In this document: in pieces, positions 9,840-19,826 of the stretch
How positions within the stretch are numbered: position 1 is the first letter of the stretch
Layout of the letters: every line of letters begins with the position of its first letter
Origin: Candidatus Poribacteria bacterium
Lineage (GTDB): Bacteria; Poribacteria; WGA-4E; WGA-3G
NCBI GenBank assembly: GCA_958295815.1
Contig: OY282374.1
Span: 3,934,682 to 3,998,681, forward strand
Direction of reading: 5' to 3'
Length of the DNA: 64,000 bases
Made by a program: the position numbers and the translations under genes
Notes under the pieces: model-generated
What the model was told of the DNA's origin: nothing
Databases searched by the model: none
What the model saw: the letters and a program-made list of their open reading frames with translations, nothing else

Positions 9840-12119
9840 ATGAAACATATAATACCTTTTAGCGGAAACCGAATTCAACCCAACAAAAAGGCGAATCCAT
9901 ATACCGTATTAGATTCCATTATAATCCGGAATTTTCTTTGGGGTTTGCTGGTACTGGTCTATAGCAGCTTTGTAATGGGAACAACGGTTTTCGCTGCTGA
10001 AGAGCGTAGTGCTGAATGGCAAGAAGCCTTCGCTTTGGTCGATAAAGGAAACCGCAAAAGCGCGGTTCTGAAACTCGAAGCTTTATTGCAGACCGATCTG
10101 TCCGAGTCAGAAAAACTTGAGATTCATCACGCGCTTGGTTATAACTATGAGAAACTTCGGAATCGCCCGAAAGCGGTTCGCCACTATGCGCGAGTTGCTT
10201 CGTTTAACCATCCATTAGCAGATTATGCGATCTACCGTCTTGCGCGACTGTATAAAGGCATGAATAACAAGACGCGGGCAATAAAGTGGTACGCGAATCT
10301 TGTTGAAAGTTATCCTACCAGTTTCTATATTCTTGAGGCAAGATCAACTTTAGCAGCACTTTACCTCGACCAGAAACAATACGAGAAAGCAAAACCGCAG
10401 TTTGTCGAACTGGTTAAGCATCCGCAATATGAGAGAGAGGCAACCTTTGGATTGGCACGCTGTAATGAAGAATTCGGAGATACCGCCGCTGCCTTTCAGG
10501 CATATCGCGAACTCATGACTGAAAACCACTCAGGTGGTGTTGCCAAAAAGGCACTCGATCGACTTAAACAACTTATGCGGAATAATAAGACTTTAAAACT
10601 TGACTACGACGACCGGATTAATTCTGGCTTAGTCTATTATTCGCATAGAGCGTGGAAGGCAGCTGTAGCAGAATTGGAGCGGATTCCCAACACGGTAGAT
10701 ATGAATATGCGTGCACATGCCCTGTATCTTATTGGACGGAGCTATCAGGGACGCAAGTGGTATAATACAGCAATTAAAAAGTTCAACGCTGTAATCGCGC
10801 TTGGGGACAAACATGAATATGTAACACGCGCAACTTACCAAATAGCACAATGTTACCGACGGAAAGGACATCTCAAAACAGCGGTTAGTCGACTTGAGAC
10901 TTTTGTGAAGGACTATACGTGGAGTGAACTGGTGGACGACGCGCTTTACGATATTGCACAACTTCAGGAGAAACGCGGCAGGTCAGAATCAGCGCTCGAT
11001 GCATACGCCCGCCTAATCAAGGCGGCACCGAAGAGTCCTTATGCAGATGTGGCGGCATGGCGAACAGGTTGGCATCGCTTTGATGAAAAACGCTATGACG
11101 AAAGTTATAACGCCTTCAAAGGGTTAAAGGAACACTTTCCTGGAAATCGATATGCGATGGGTGCCCATTTCTGGATGGCAAAGATCCGGGAACGTCAAAA
11201 CCAACCAGGACTTGCGCGAAAATTATACAAGGAAGTCGCTGAGGCAGGATACTGGTACTATACTGCAAGGGCAAAGGCAATTCTCGGTATTGCTGCATCT
11301 GAATTGGAACCGAAGGCTGTTCAGGATGCAGAATTACCGGCACGTGAAGCGTGTCCACAGCATGTTCCACTGTTGATGGAACTCAGACTTTATGAAGATG
11401 CGATTGCGCAACTGGAGCACCACATTAATGCAACTCCCCTCTCTGAACGCCAATGTTTTTACGACTTGATTACGTGTTATGAACGACTCGCATTGTACGA
11501 TAAAGCCCGGAAGTTAACCGAAAAATCGCTCGATAATCCAGCCTTTGCAAACGCGACGCGCGCGGACATAGAGAAACTCCGACGGAAACTTTATCCGCGA
11601 TATTACGCTAATTCAGTTGAGAAATACGCTAAACAGTATAATGTAGATACCTTCTTAATCGCGGCAATGATCTTAGAAGAGAGCCGATACAACGCGCAAG
11701 CAGTTAGTTGGGCAGGCGCAATTGGGTTGATGCAAATTATGCCCGCTACTGGTAAGGAACTCGCCCAACAACTCAAAATCCGTAGGTTCCGCACCTCAAT
11801 GCTCAAACAACCCGACATGAATATTCAGATGGGTACAAAGTATATCGGTTACCTCAATTCATTATTTGAGGGGGACCCAATGTTGGTAATTGGCGCGTAT
11901 AACGGAGGTCCCGGGCGGATGAGGCGATGGGTGTCATCAAAAAATATAAAGGATATCGACGAATTCGTAGAGAAAATTACTATCCGAGAAACCCGGCTTC
12001 ACATCAAGAAGGTCATCGACAGCTACGATCACTATATCGGGATTTATCAAAAAATGGATGAACCACCCGCTGTGAATTCAGCAACAGACATTGAGGAAAA
12101 GCGCCTACAAGGTTTGTAG
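9840..12119 (+). CDS. Exported TPR-containing lytic murein transglycosylase (Slt-like)
   Basis: A 759-residue protein that would cleave peptidoglycan between MurNAc and GlcNAc in the periplasm. A basic N-terminal stretch precedes a hydrophobic export segment (FLWGLLVLVYSSFVMGTTVFA). Residues about 60-560 are helical TPR repeats, as in the Slt70 superhelix. The C-terminal transglycosylase domain holds the catalytic glutamate in AAMILEESRYNAQAVS, then GAIGLMQIMPATGKELA and GAYNGGPGRMRRW. ATG at 9840 is chosen because AAAGGA sits at normal distance, while the upstream TTG at 9789 does not have a site. It faces nadB convergently. Confidence 0.9.
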   Translation: MKHIIPFSGNRIQPNKKANPYTVLDSIIIRNFLWGLLVLVYSSFVMGTTVFAAEERSAEWQEAFALVDKGNRKSAVLKLEALLQTDLSESEKLEIHHALGYNYEKLRNRPKAVRHYARVASFNHPLADYAIYRLARLYKGMNNKTRAIKWYANLVESYPTSFYILEARSTLAALYLDQKQYEKAKPQFVELVKHPQYEREATFGLARCNEEFGDTAAAFQAYRELMTENHSGGVAKKALDRLKQLMRNNKTLKLDYDDRINSGLVYYSHRAWKAAVAELERIPNTVDMNMRAHALYLIGRSYQGRKWYNTAIKKFNAVIALGDKHEYVTRATYQIAQCYRRKGHLKTAVSRLETFVKDYTWSELVDDALYDIAQLQEKRGRSESALDAYARLIKAAPKSPYADVAAWRTGWHRFDEKRYDESYNAFKGLKEHFPGNRYAMGAHFWMAKIRERQNQPGLARKLYKEVAEAGYWYYTARAKAILGIAASELEPKAVQDAELPAREACPQHVPLLMELRLYEDAIAQLEHHINATPLSERQCFYDLITCYERLALYDKARKLTEKSLDNPAFANATRADIEKLRRKLYPRYYANSVEKYAKQYNVDTFLIAAMILEESRYNAQAVSWAGAIGLMQIMPATGKELAQQLKIRRFRTSMLKQPDMNIQMGTKYIGYLNSLFEGDPMLVIGAYNGGPGRMRRWVSSKNIKDIDEFVEKITIRETRLHIKKVIDSYDHYIGIYQKMDEPPAVNSATDIEEKRLQGL

Positions 12120-12150
12120 TCCCTCAGGTTTGCGATTGTGATGCCTTACT

Positions 12151-13869
12151 TTACAAGGCAATCACTTCTGGTGCTTTGTCTTGTGTGAGGAGAATACGGC
12201 GGTGCCAGTCGGTATTGTTTTGTGTCGGGAAGTCGGCGCGGTAGTGTGCCCCACGACTCTCGGTGCGAACCAGGGCAGACTGAACTATCATTAAAGCGAC
12301 ATTAAGCATGTTAATCGTTTCGACTATCTCCACATTTGTTGTTTGGAGAAGTGCCGGTGAAACCGAATAAATCTGACCAGTTGGATTAAGTGTTTCCGTG
12401 GTTTCCTCTGGGGCTGCTTGCAGGTTTTCCAAACTTGCTGTTAAATCTTGTAATTCGGCGAGGGTTTGTCCTAAACCCTCGCCGTTTCTTTCAATGCTCA
12501 CGTTTTCCCAGAGTGTCTCTCGAATTATGCTTTTTGCCGTTTCAATAGATGTTAGGTCTATCTCAACAGATACGGGTCCGTTACCGATCATAGGTATATC
12601 TGGAGGGTGATCAGGAGGCTGTGATGCGGCAAACATTGCGGCGTTTGTGCCAGCACGGGCACCATAGACCAAGCATTCTAAAAGGGAGTTACTTGCCAAG
12701 CGGTTTGCCCCGTGAACTCCAGTGCATGCCACTTCTCCACACGCATAAAGTCCTTTAATATTGGTTTCTGTATCCGTGTTAGTGCGGATACCACCCATCA
12801 TAAAGTGTGCGCCGGGACGGACAGGTATTAAGTCAATGTTGATGTCTAAGCCGTAGTGTTTTGTCGTATCGGAGATAGTCGGAAACCGTTCAAGGATAAA
12901 TTCAGCCGGTTTATGGGTAATGTCAAGGTAAACGCAAGGAAATCCGGTGAGTTCCATCTCTTTTTGGATAGAACGGCTGACGACATCACGTGGTGCAAGT
13001 TCGCCTTTCTCGTGATATTTACCCATAAAGCGTTCACCACGTATATTGATAAGCTGACCACCTTCTCCGCGAACCGCTTCAGAAATCAAAAAGTTAGGCG
13101 CACCATCTAAGCAGAGCGTTGTTGGATGGAACTGAACAAATTCCATATCAACCATTTCGCATCCAGCACGCCATGCCGCTGCGAAACCGTCTCCGGTTGC
13201 TACCTTTGGATTAGAGGTACACGGATAGATGCGACCCAATCCACCTGTGGCAAGAATCGTGGCTTTCGCTCGGATGCAGACTAATTCACCATCTATAACA
13301 GCGGTTGTTCCGTAACATGTCGGAGTTTCCCCGCTCGTTTCTGCGCCATTTGCATTCGTTAACAGGTCAATAGCAAACGCACTTTGCAGGACATGGATGC
13401 GTTCAGTATTCAGAACGCGCTGAATGAGTACATCAGTTGTTTCACGTCCGGTTGCGTCCCCTTTATGGACAATCCGGCGCCGACTGTGTGCCGCTTCTTG
13501 CGTAAAGCGCGGTAGTGTTCCTTCCCAATCAAAGTTTGCTCCCCAGTCCAACAGTTCTGCGACCCTTGGAATGCCTTCAGATACCATCATCTCAACAGCT
13601 TGGATATCACATAAGCCAGCACCGGCGGCACAAGTATCTTTGATGTGCAAGGCAATTGTGTCATCAAGGTTCATCGCAACAGCGATACCACCTTGCGCGT
13701 AGTGTGTGTTGCTCTCCGTGAGCGTAGTTTTGGTGATTAAGGTCACATTGGCGTGCTCGCTTGCAGCGAGGGCAGCGCGTAATCCTGCAGCACCACTACC
13801 GATGATAAGCACATCGGTGTCCCAACTTGAATGCCTCTCCGGATTCATTACAGATGTTGGATTTTCCAT
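12151..13869 (-). CDS. nadB: L-aspartate oxidase
   Basis: A 572-residue flavoprotein that oxidises L-aspartate to iminoaspartate, the first step of de novo NAD synthesis. The FAD-binding GSGAAGLRAALAAS, the THYAQGGIAVAM loop, MVDMEFVQFHPTTL and HGANRLASNSLLECLVYG are all diagnostic of the succinate dehydrogenase/aspartate oxidase family; length and lack of other sdh genes favour NadB. The C-terminal helical domain is present. The start is uncertain: ATG at 13869 has AAAGAA upstream; alternatives are 13896 and 13848. nadA and nadC are not in the window. It is the last gene of the leftward cluster. Confidence 0.9.
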   Translation of the reverse strand: MENPTSVMNPERHSSWDTDVLIIGSGAAGLRAALAASEHANVTLITKTTLTESNTHYAQGGIAVAMNLDDTIALHIKDTCAAGAGLCDIQAVEMMVSEGIPRVAELLDWGANFDWEGTLPRFTQEAAHSRRRIVHKGDATGRETTDVLIQRVLNTERIHVLQSAFAIDLLTNANGAETSGETPTCYGTTAVIDGELVCIRAKATILATGGLGRIYPCTSNPKVATGDGFAAAWRAGCEMVDMEFVQFHPTTLCLDGAPNFLISEAVRGEGGQLINIRGERFMGKYHEKGELAPRDVVSRSIQKEMELTGFPCVYLDITHKPAEFILERFPTISDTTKHYGLDINIDLIPVRPGAHFMMGGIRTNTDTETNIKGLYACGEVACTGVHGANRLASNSLLECLVYGARAGTNAAMFAASQPPDHPPDIPMIGNGPVSVEIDLTSIETAKSIIRETLWENVSIERNGEGLGQTLAELQDLTASLENLQAAPEETTETLNPTGQIYSVSPALLQTTNVEIVETINMLNVALMIVQSALVRTESRGAHYRADFPTQNNTDWHRRILLTQDKAPEVIAL

Positions 13870-13950
13870 AAATTTCTTTGACGAACAGGGAAACAATACA
13901 TTTTTTTGAATGGTCGAGGTTTAGATTCCATTAGCAAAAGCGTTCTTTTC

Positions 13951-14415
13951 CTACTGACCCGGTGTCTTAGGTGTGAAACTTTCACTAACCGGTACGACTT
14001 TACCGGTGCCCGTAGCAATGAGTGTGCCGTCACTGAGTGTAACCTCTGCTTTTGCTTCCACTAACCTCCGTGAAACCTTAATACGCTCTGCAGAAACAAA
14101 CAGTTTCACACGAGTTGGTGCTGGATTGCGGAAACGGACCTCAAGTTGTGCTGTCACCGCATGCTGATTGAACGTACCGATCCCAACGTAAGTGATTGCT
14201 TCATCTAACAAGGTGCTGAGGATACCGCCATGTAGGATGTCTGCCCACCCTTGCAGATGCTCCGGGGGTGTGCATTCGATGCGAACGAATGCCCCTTCAT
14301 CTTGAATTTCGGGTTTAACCTGCAAGCCGAACGGATTTCTCATACCGCAGACGAAACAGTTATCATTATTTAGCGTGAGGTTCGCAGATGTGCCAGATTG
14401 CATATCAATCGCCAT
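13951..14415 (-). CDS. PaaI/hotdog-fold acyl-CoA thioesterase
   Basis: A 154-residue single hotdog domain. The helix motif HGGILSTLLDEAITYVG is the 4HBT/PaaI signature, and an N-terminal CFVCGMRNPFGL segment is common in this subfamily. It probably hydrolyses an acyl- or aryl-CoA thioester. The gene starts one base after the valS stop codon, so it is surely co-transcribed and perhaps translationally coupled with valS; no functional link between the two is known. Confidence 0.85.
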   Translation of the reverse strand: MAIDMQSGTSANLTLNNDNCFVCGMRNPFGLQVKPEIQDEGAFVRIECTPPEHLQGWADILHGGILSTLLDEAITYVGIGTFNQHAVTAQLEVRFRNPAPTRVKLFVSAERIKVSRRLVEAKAEVTLSDGTLIATGTGKVVPVSESFTPKTPGQ

Positions 14416-14416
14416 T

Positions 14417-17086
14417 TTACTCCGTTGGTTGACTGAGCATTCCTATGCTTCGGGATAATTTCTCCTGTTCGACCAATAGCCGTTCAAGTAGTGCTCTCTT
14501 TTGTGCGACGACCTTTTCTGGTGCGCGCTGGATGAAGTTCGGGTTATCTAAAGTTTTCTGCGCTGCTGTTACATCCTTGACTGCCTGCTGATGCCGTTTG
14601 CTGAGCCTTGCATGCTCAGCATCCAAATCAATTACATTAGCAAGTGGAATGTAGATGACAAGTTCTCCGATCACGGCTTCCGCGGAAGCAGGCGGTTTTT
14701 GTAACGTTTCGGCGATGGTGATGTCTGATACGCGTGTAAAAGCGGGCAAGTACTGAGGTAGATACGTTTCGAGTCGCTCCCGCACTTCAGCATCCGGCGA
14801 CTGGATGTGGATCTCTACAGAGGCACCAATCGGGACATTTAATTCACCGCGAATGCTCCGAATGCTCTCAATGACTTCCATTAGTGTCGCCATAGTGGTT
14901 TCTGCGGTTGTATTTTCTCCTACTGGCTTTGGCCACGGCGCAATCGTTACAGAACCTTTGTCAATTGTGGATTCGTCTCCGGCACCGCCATGTGGGAGTT
15001 GTTGCCAAATTTCCTCACTCAAGAACGGCATAATAGGATGGATCAGTCGCATCGTCTGTTCCAAAATATCGGCTGCTACCCAGAGTGCCTCTGGTTCATC
15101 TTGAGCGATCCGTTGTTTGGTGAATTCAAGGTACCAATCACAAAATTCATGCCAAAGAAAGGCGTAGAGTGTTTGCGTCGCTTCATGGAATCGGAAGTTT
15201 TCAAGAGCATCAGTCGTCGTTTTAATAGTATAATCAAAGCGACTCCGAATCCACGCGACTTCCAAGGTGCCTTGAGCAGCTTCTGCCGTAGCGGTTTCTG
15301 CAGGAACCGGGTGTTTCTGCAAATTCATAAGGATGAACCGAGCGGCATTCCAAATTTTATTAGCAAATCGCCTGCCAGCCTCAATCTGTGATTCTGGAAG
15401 CGAGACATAAGGGATTGGCGTACTCACATTCGCGAGCGCGAAACGGAAAGCATCTGCTCCATAGGTAGCAATTGTCTCCAGTGGATCAATGCTATTCCCC
15501 TTCGATTTGCTCATTTTCTGTCCCTTTTCATCAGCGACAAGTCCGTGTAGATAGACAGTTCGGAACGGAACTTCATCCATACATCCGAGTCCCAACATTA
15601 CCATTCTGGATACCCAAAAGAAGAGAATATCCCAACCGCTTACAAGAACAGAGGTGGGATAAAAGGTTTTCAATTCGGGCGTTACTTCTGGCCATCCCAT
15701 AGTGGAGAAGGGCCACAGCCCAGAACTGAACCAAGTATCTAAGACATCTTCTTCTTGCCGGAAATTGGAAGCTCCGCACTCACACTGTTGCGGTGTTTCC
15801 ATTGCAGCTGTGACTGCGTCGCAGGCGTTACAGTACCATATTGGAATCTGGTGTCCCCACCAGCGTTGGCGTGCGATGGGCCAGGGTTCAATGTTCTCCA
15901 TCCAATGGTAGAAACGTGCAGTTTCGCGTTCTGGGATAAATTTGATCTCGCCCTTTTGGGTTGCCTCTATTGCGCGCTGGGCGAGTGGACGGACATTCAT
16001 GAACCACTGCAAGGATATGGAGGGTTCAACAACTGCCCCACATCGATCATGGTGCCCAACGGCGTGTCGATGCGGCACAATTTTGACGAGATAATCGGCA
16101 TTTTGCAAATCTTCCACGACCCGTTTACGACAATCCGATCTTGATAAACCGACGTATTTTTCAGGGGCATTTTCGTTTATATACCCATCTCGGGTGAAAA
16201 CGGTGCATTGTTCGAGGTCGTGTCGCAAGCCGATTTCATAGTCGTTGGTATCATGGGCGGGTGTTACTTTCAAGGCACCAGTCCCGAACTCTCTATCGAC
16301 ATAAGCATCGGCAATTACGGGGATCTCCCTGTCACACAATGGGAGTTGTGCTGTTTTTCCGATCAGGTGTTGGTAGCGTTCATCATCTGGATGTACAGCG
16401 ACAGCAGTATCGCCTAACATCGTCTCGGGTCGTGTCGTAGCAATTTCAAGCACAACATCACTATCTTTCACAGGATAGTGGATGTGGTAAAAGTTACCAT
16501 CTATCTCAATGGGTTCCACTTCAAGATTACTTATAGCCGTGTTGCACTGCGGACACCAATTCACCATATAGGAGTCCTTATAGATAAGTCCCTGATTGTA
16601 GAACTTGACAAACGCGGTGCGAACAGCTTTAGATAGACCTTCATCAAGCGTAAAACGCTCGCGCTCCCAATCGCAAGAGCACCCCATTTGCTGGAGCTGT
16701 GAAACTATATAACCGGCAGACTCGGCTTTCCACTGCCACATCCTTTCGATAAACTTTTCGCGACCGAGTGTCGTTCGGCTGGTACCTTCTTCGGCGAGTT
16801 TTCGCTCCATGATAAGCTCGGTGACAATACCGGCGTGGTCTGTCCCTGGCATCCAAAGCGTGTTATAGCCTTGCATGCGTCGCCATCGGACGAGGCAATC
16901 TTGGAGTGTATTATCAAGTGCATGGCCGATATGCAGACTACCGGTGATATTCGGCGGCGGGATCACAATTGCATACGGTTGTTTCTCGGAAGTCGCCTCA
17001 GCGTGGAAGTAGTCGTTTTTTTGCCAAAACTGGTACCATTTCCCCTCAATTTCCTGAGGGGTGTAAGTTTTCGGAAGATTTGCCAT
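14417..17086 (-). CDS. valS: Valyl-tRNA synthetase
   Basis: An 889-residue class I synthetase. The HIGH motif appears in PPPNITGSLHIGHALDN and the KMSKS motif in KGQKMSKSKGNSIDP. The editing CP1 domain lies about residues 190-330 (TTRPETMLGDTAVAV), followed by the anticodon-binding domain and a C-terminal coiled-coil arm from about 825 onward, as usual for ValRS. ATG at 17086 is preferred to a TTG at 17095 because AAAGG lies eleven bases upstream. No T-box leader is visible in the 42 bases upstream, so it is read from the hpf/rpoN transcript. Confidence 0.95.
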   Translation of the reverse strand: MANLPKTYTPQEIEGKWYQFWQKNDYFHAEATSEKQPYAIVIPPPNITGSLHIGHALDNTLQDCLVRWRRMQGYNTLWMPGTDHAGIVTELIMERKLAEEGTSRTTLGREKFIERMWQWKAESAGYIVSQLQQMGCSCDWERERFTLDEGLSKAVRTAFVKFYNQGLIYKDSYMVNWCPQCNTAISNLEVEPIEIDGNFYHIHYPVKDSDVVLEIATTRPETMLGDTAVAVHPDDERYQHLIGKTAQLPLCDREIPVIADAYVDREFGTGALKVTPAHDTNDYEIGLRHDLEQCTVFTRDGYINENAPEKYVGLSRSDCRKRVVEDLQNADYLVKIVPHRHAVGHHDRCGAVVEPSISLQWFMNVRPLAQRAIEATQKGEIKFIPERETARFYHWMENIEPWPIARQRWWGHQIPIWYCNACDAVTAAMETPQQCECGASNFRQEEDVLDTWFSSGLWPFSTMGWPEVTPELKTFYPTSVLVSGWDILFFWVSRMVMLGLGCMDEVPFRTVYLHGLVADEKGQKMSKSKGNSIDPLETIATYGADAFRFALANVSTPIPYVSLPESQIEAGRRFANKIWNAARFILMNLQKHPVPAETATAEAAQGTLEVAWIRSRFDYTIKTTTDALENFRFHEATQTLYAFLWHEFCDWYLEFTKQRIAQDEPEALWVAADILEQTMRLIHPIMPFLSEEIWQQLPHGGAGDESTIDKGSVTIAPWPKPVGENTTAETTMATLMEVIESIRSIRGELNVPIGASVEIHIQSPDAEVRERLETYLPQYLPAFTRVSDITIAETLQKPPASAEAVIGELVIYIPLANVIDLDAEHARLSKRHQQAVKDVTAAQKTLDNPNFIQRAPEKVVAQKRALLERLLVEQEKLSRSIGMLSQPTE

Positions 17087-17128
17087 ATTTTTCAAGACCT
17101 TTCTTTAGCAACATGGGCTTGGGCACCA

Positions 17129-17686
17129 TTAAGCGAAGAGCGGTTCTACCCATCCGTACGTCCCTTTTGCCATTTCATAGAGTAAATTTACCTGTCGGGT
17201 CTCCGCATTTAGGAACAGGAGGAACGCCGCATTCGAGGCTTGTAGTTCTATTGCGGCTTCCGCAACAGTGAGCGGTTTAGAGGCAAATTTCTCTTGCGTT
17301 GCGACAATAGCAGGAGTATCGGTGGCATCAACTTCTAAGGGAGCTTCTTCGTCGCTCGGATTGAGTCGTGCGACGACTTCTCGATGTGGTGCAATATTTC
17401 TACGGTCTTTCACCCTATCCTTGTACCGGCGGATCTGGCTGACAATTTTGTCTGCCGCGCTGTCCAGTGCAGATACGACCTCATCAGTATGACTTTTCGC
17501 ATAGAACGTCACACGCGGTGCTGTGATCATCATCTCTGCATCAAACCGATGCTTTTCTGCTTTAAGGACCACATTTAACTCGTGCATTCCTCCAAAACGG
17601 GCTTCAATTTTATCAGCACGTTTCAGGATGTGTGCATGAAGATCGTCGGTAATTTTTACGTTGTGTCCGGAATACGTTACTTTCAT
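17129..17686 (-). CDS. hpf: Ribosome hibernation promoting factor, long form
   Basis: A 185-residue protein. The N-terminal RaiA/HPF domain (about 1-100) starts MKVTYSGHNVKITDDLHAHI and ends in the basic helix KIVSQIRRYKDRVKDRR, which sits in the 30S decoding centre. After a linker, the C-terminal about 55 residues (NAETRQVNLLYEMAKGTYGW) form the dimerisation domain that in long-form HPF pairs two 70S ribosomes into 100S particles. A strong GGAGG precedes the ATG. Its position just after rpoN is the usual one in Gram-negative genomes. Confidence 0.92.
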   Translation of the reverse strand: MKVTYSGHNVKITDDLHAHILKRADKIEARFGGMHELNVVLKAEKHRFDAEMMITAPRVTFYAKSHTDEVVSALDSAADKIVSQIRRYKDRVKDRRNIAPHREVVARLNPSDEEAPLEVDATDTPAIVATQEKFASKPLTVAEAAIELQASNAAFLLFLNAETRQVNLLYEMAKGTYGWVEPLFA

Positions 17687-17789
17687 TTTGATCCTCCTGT
17701 TTTTCTGTATGTGCCTCGAACGGTAAACCGAGGTCAGGCAATCACCTAATAACTAAGGAAACAGACCTTCTTCTCGTCATAGGTCAAGG

Positions 17790-19670
17790 TCAATTGGACC
17801 GAGCATTGCCACGGGCAGAAGATCTTTCACGTGATGTCGGGATACCTAACTCGTCGCGGTATTTCTGAATGGTCCGCCTCGCGACCTCGATACCCTTTGC
17901 TTCCAAGGCATTACTAATTGCCTGATCACTAAGAGGCCTCGTGGGTGCCTCGTCTCTAATCATTTCTTGAATCAGACTTCTCACCTGCATGGCAGAAACA
18001 GCTTCGCCTTGTGTCGTTGACAGTTCATTGCTGAAGAAAAACCGGAGTGGATACATACCGTGTGGGGTTTGCACATATTTATTGCTCGTCACACGACTAA
18101 CAGTTGACTCATGAATTCCCAACTTTTCAGCTATCGTCCTGAGTGTTAGCGGTTTAATGCCTCTAACGCCTTGCGTTAGGAATTCGGTTTGTATTTCAAA
18201 GATGGTTTCAGTGACTCGAGCGATAGTGCTGCCGCGTTGTGCGAGGCTGCTCAGCAAATTTTCTGCATCACGATACCGTTTTTCTATCCATTCTTTTGCC
18301 TCAGAATCCAAGGTATCTTGATGATTCCGCATGATATTCAAATAGTAAGGATTTATCTGCAATCGAGGTATATAATTATCTACGGAGATAGCCTGATACG
18401 TTCCATTAAGGTACTGTATTTCCACATCCGGGGTAACAGTTTCGGTAAGGGGACCTCTTTTAAGGACACGCGTCGCTGGATCAGTGAAGTAGCGACCAGG
18501 ATATGGAGATAAGGTTCGTATCCATTGTGTGGCTGCGTCAACCTCTGTGATGTCAGCTTTCAGTGCCTCAGCAATGTAATCCCATCGCTGATTAAGAAAA
18601 GCATCATATTGCTTCTCGACGATTTCTTGGGCGAGGTGGCACGCGGGTCTGTTTTCATGCAAGAAATCTGGAATATCTTCCCCATATTCTGATAAGTGAA
18701 ATGCGCCATTTTCTTGCGCGTTTACTTGTCTATCCCCCTGCAGATTGCGAATCTGGATCAGTAATGCCTCTCGGACATCTCGATATGCGATGCCGAGTGG
18801 CTCAAAGGTATCCTGTATCTTGCGAAGCACAACTTCAACCAATGCCGTATCACACCCTACCTCTTCGGCAATATCATCCAACGTCAATTGATAGAAATAT
18901 AGAGCCCGTTTGTCGCCACACGAGGTCTGTTCGTATTGAATAGTATATGCCTTTTTATTTTCATCATCACTGATTTTCCATGCCCGCATGATACGCGTAC
19001 CACTGTTTTCGATAGAAGGGCATACTATCTGTTTCACAACAATTGTAGTCGTTTTCGATAATTGGATGTCTTTATTATTCGTTGCCTGTTGCAAGTTTTT
19101 CTGAATAAAACTCTGTAGTTCTTCTGAGAGATTCCCATTATCCAGATCTATTATGAATTCGCACGGCAGCTGAAACAGTTTGAGTTCTAATTGCCCGTCT
19201 TCATTTAAATTTCCAAGAATGCATTCCCCAATGGTGCGTTCTGTTTCGGACGTTATAATACGAGGATAGGCAAGTTGTAGCTGCTCAGCAAGGTGTTCAT
19301 GCAACAAACGTTCTTGCGCCACATCCAATGAGGGTTCGTCAGTGTCCAAGGACCTGGAATTTACCCGATCACTCAGTGAAACACGATCTTCAAAGACGGT
19401 TTCCCAATCAATATCGACAGCAGCATCCTCTTGGTCCATATTTTCTTCGGGTTCATTCCACTCAAGTGCTGGATCAAGTTCTTCAACGGACGGTGCTGTT
19501 TCTTCTTCTGCTTCGAGTTCAAGGAGAGGATTCTGTTCTAATTCTTGCGAGATAAATTGCGTCAGTTCCTGCAGGGGCATATTGAGCACCTTAAGCGCCT
19601 GTTGCAGCCTCGGTGTAATCGACATTTTCTGCGTCAGCTGTGGAGTCTGTGTAAGTTGCGCTTTGTACAT
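17790..19670 (-). CDS. rpoN: RNA polymerase sigma-54 factor with a central insertion
   Basis: A 626-residue sigma-54, longer than the usual 430-500. Region I (MYKAQLTQTPQLTQKMSITP...LLELE) contacts activator and core; an acidic region II spans about 52-115. Core-binding region III begins near 120. After LNEDGQL at 155-161 there is about 100 residues without counterpart in family members I know, before LTLDDIAEEVG resumes at 262. The HTH (TLRTIAEKLGIHESTVSRVT) and the RpoN box (ARRTIQKYRDELGIPTS) are intact, so the factor should be functional at -24/-12 promoters. ATG at 19670 has AAAGG upstream. Confidence 0.93.
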   Translation of the reverse strand: MYKAQLTQTPQLTQKMSITPRLQQALKVLNMPLQELTQFISQELEQNPLLELEAEEETAPSVEELDPALEWNEPEENMDQEDAAVDIDWETVFEDRVSLSDRVNSRSLDTDEPSLDVAQERLLHEHLAEQLQLAYPRIITSETERTIGECILGNLNEDGQLELKLFQLPCEFIIDLDNGNLSEELQSFIQKNLQQATNNKDIQLSKTTTIVVKQIVCPSIENSGTRIMRAWKISDDENKKAYTIQYEQTSCGDKRALYFYQLTLDDIAEEVGCDTALVEVVLRKIQDTFEPLGIAYRDVREALLIQIRNLQGDRQVNAQENGAFHLSEYGEDIPDFLHENRPACHLAQEIVEKQYDAFLNQRWDYIAEALKADITEVDAATQWIRTLSPYPGRYFTDPATRVLKRGPLTETVTPDVEIQYLNGTYQAISVDNYIPRLQINPYYLNIMRNHQDTLDSEAKEWIEKRYRDAENLLSSLAQRGSTIARVTETIFEIQTEFLTQGVRGIKPLTLRTIAEKLGIHESTVSRVTSNKYVQTPHGMYPLRFFFSNELSTTQGEAVSAMQVRSLIQEMIRDEAPTRPLSDQAISNALEAKGIEVARRTIQKYRDELGIPTSRERSSARGNARSN

Positions 19671-19826
19671 TTTTTGCCTTTGCCGAATATACAATATACA
19701 TCCGTGCTTGCGTTTCTCAAACTTGGTTTATGAGAACCATATTAGGAACAATTATCTGCCCAATATATAGAGCGTAACAAGGTCTGTGATTAAGAAACTT
19801 AGCCACATGCCTCTGCAGTTACAACC

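Noticed and set aside
12120..12170. Possible hairpin terminator between the convergent transglycosylase and nadB genes
   Set aside because: The GATTG/CAATC and CCTT/AAGG pairings compete for the same bases and no T-run follows.
17096..17128. T-box or other leader before valS
   Set aside because: Only about 40 bases separate hpf and valS and no specifier hairpin or terminator is present.
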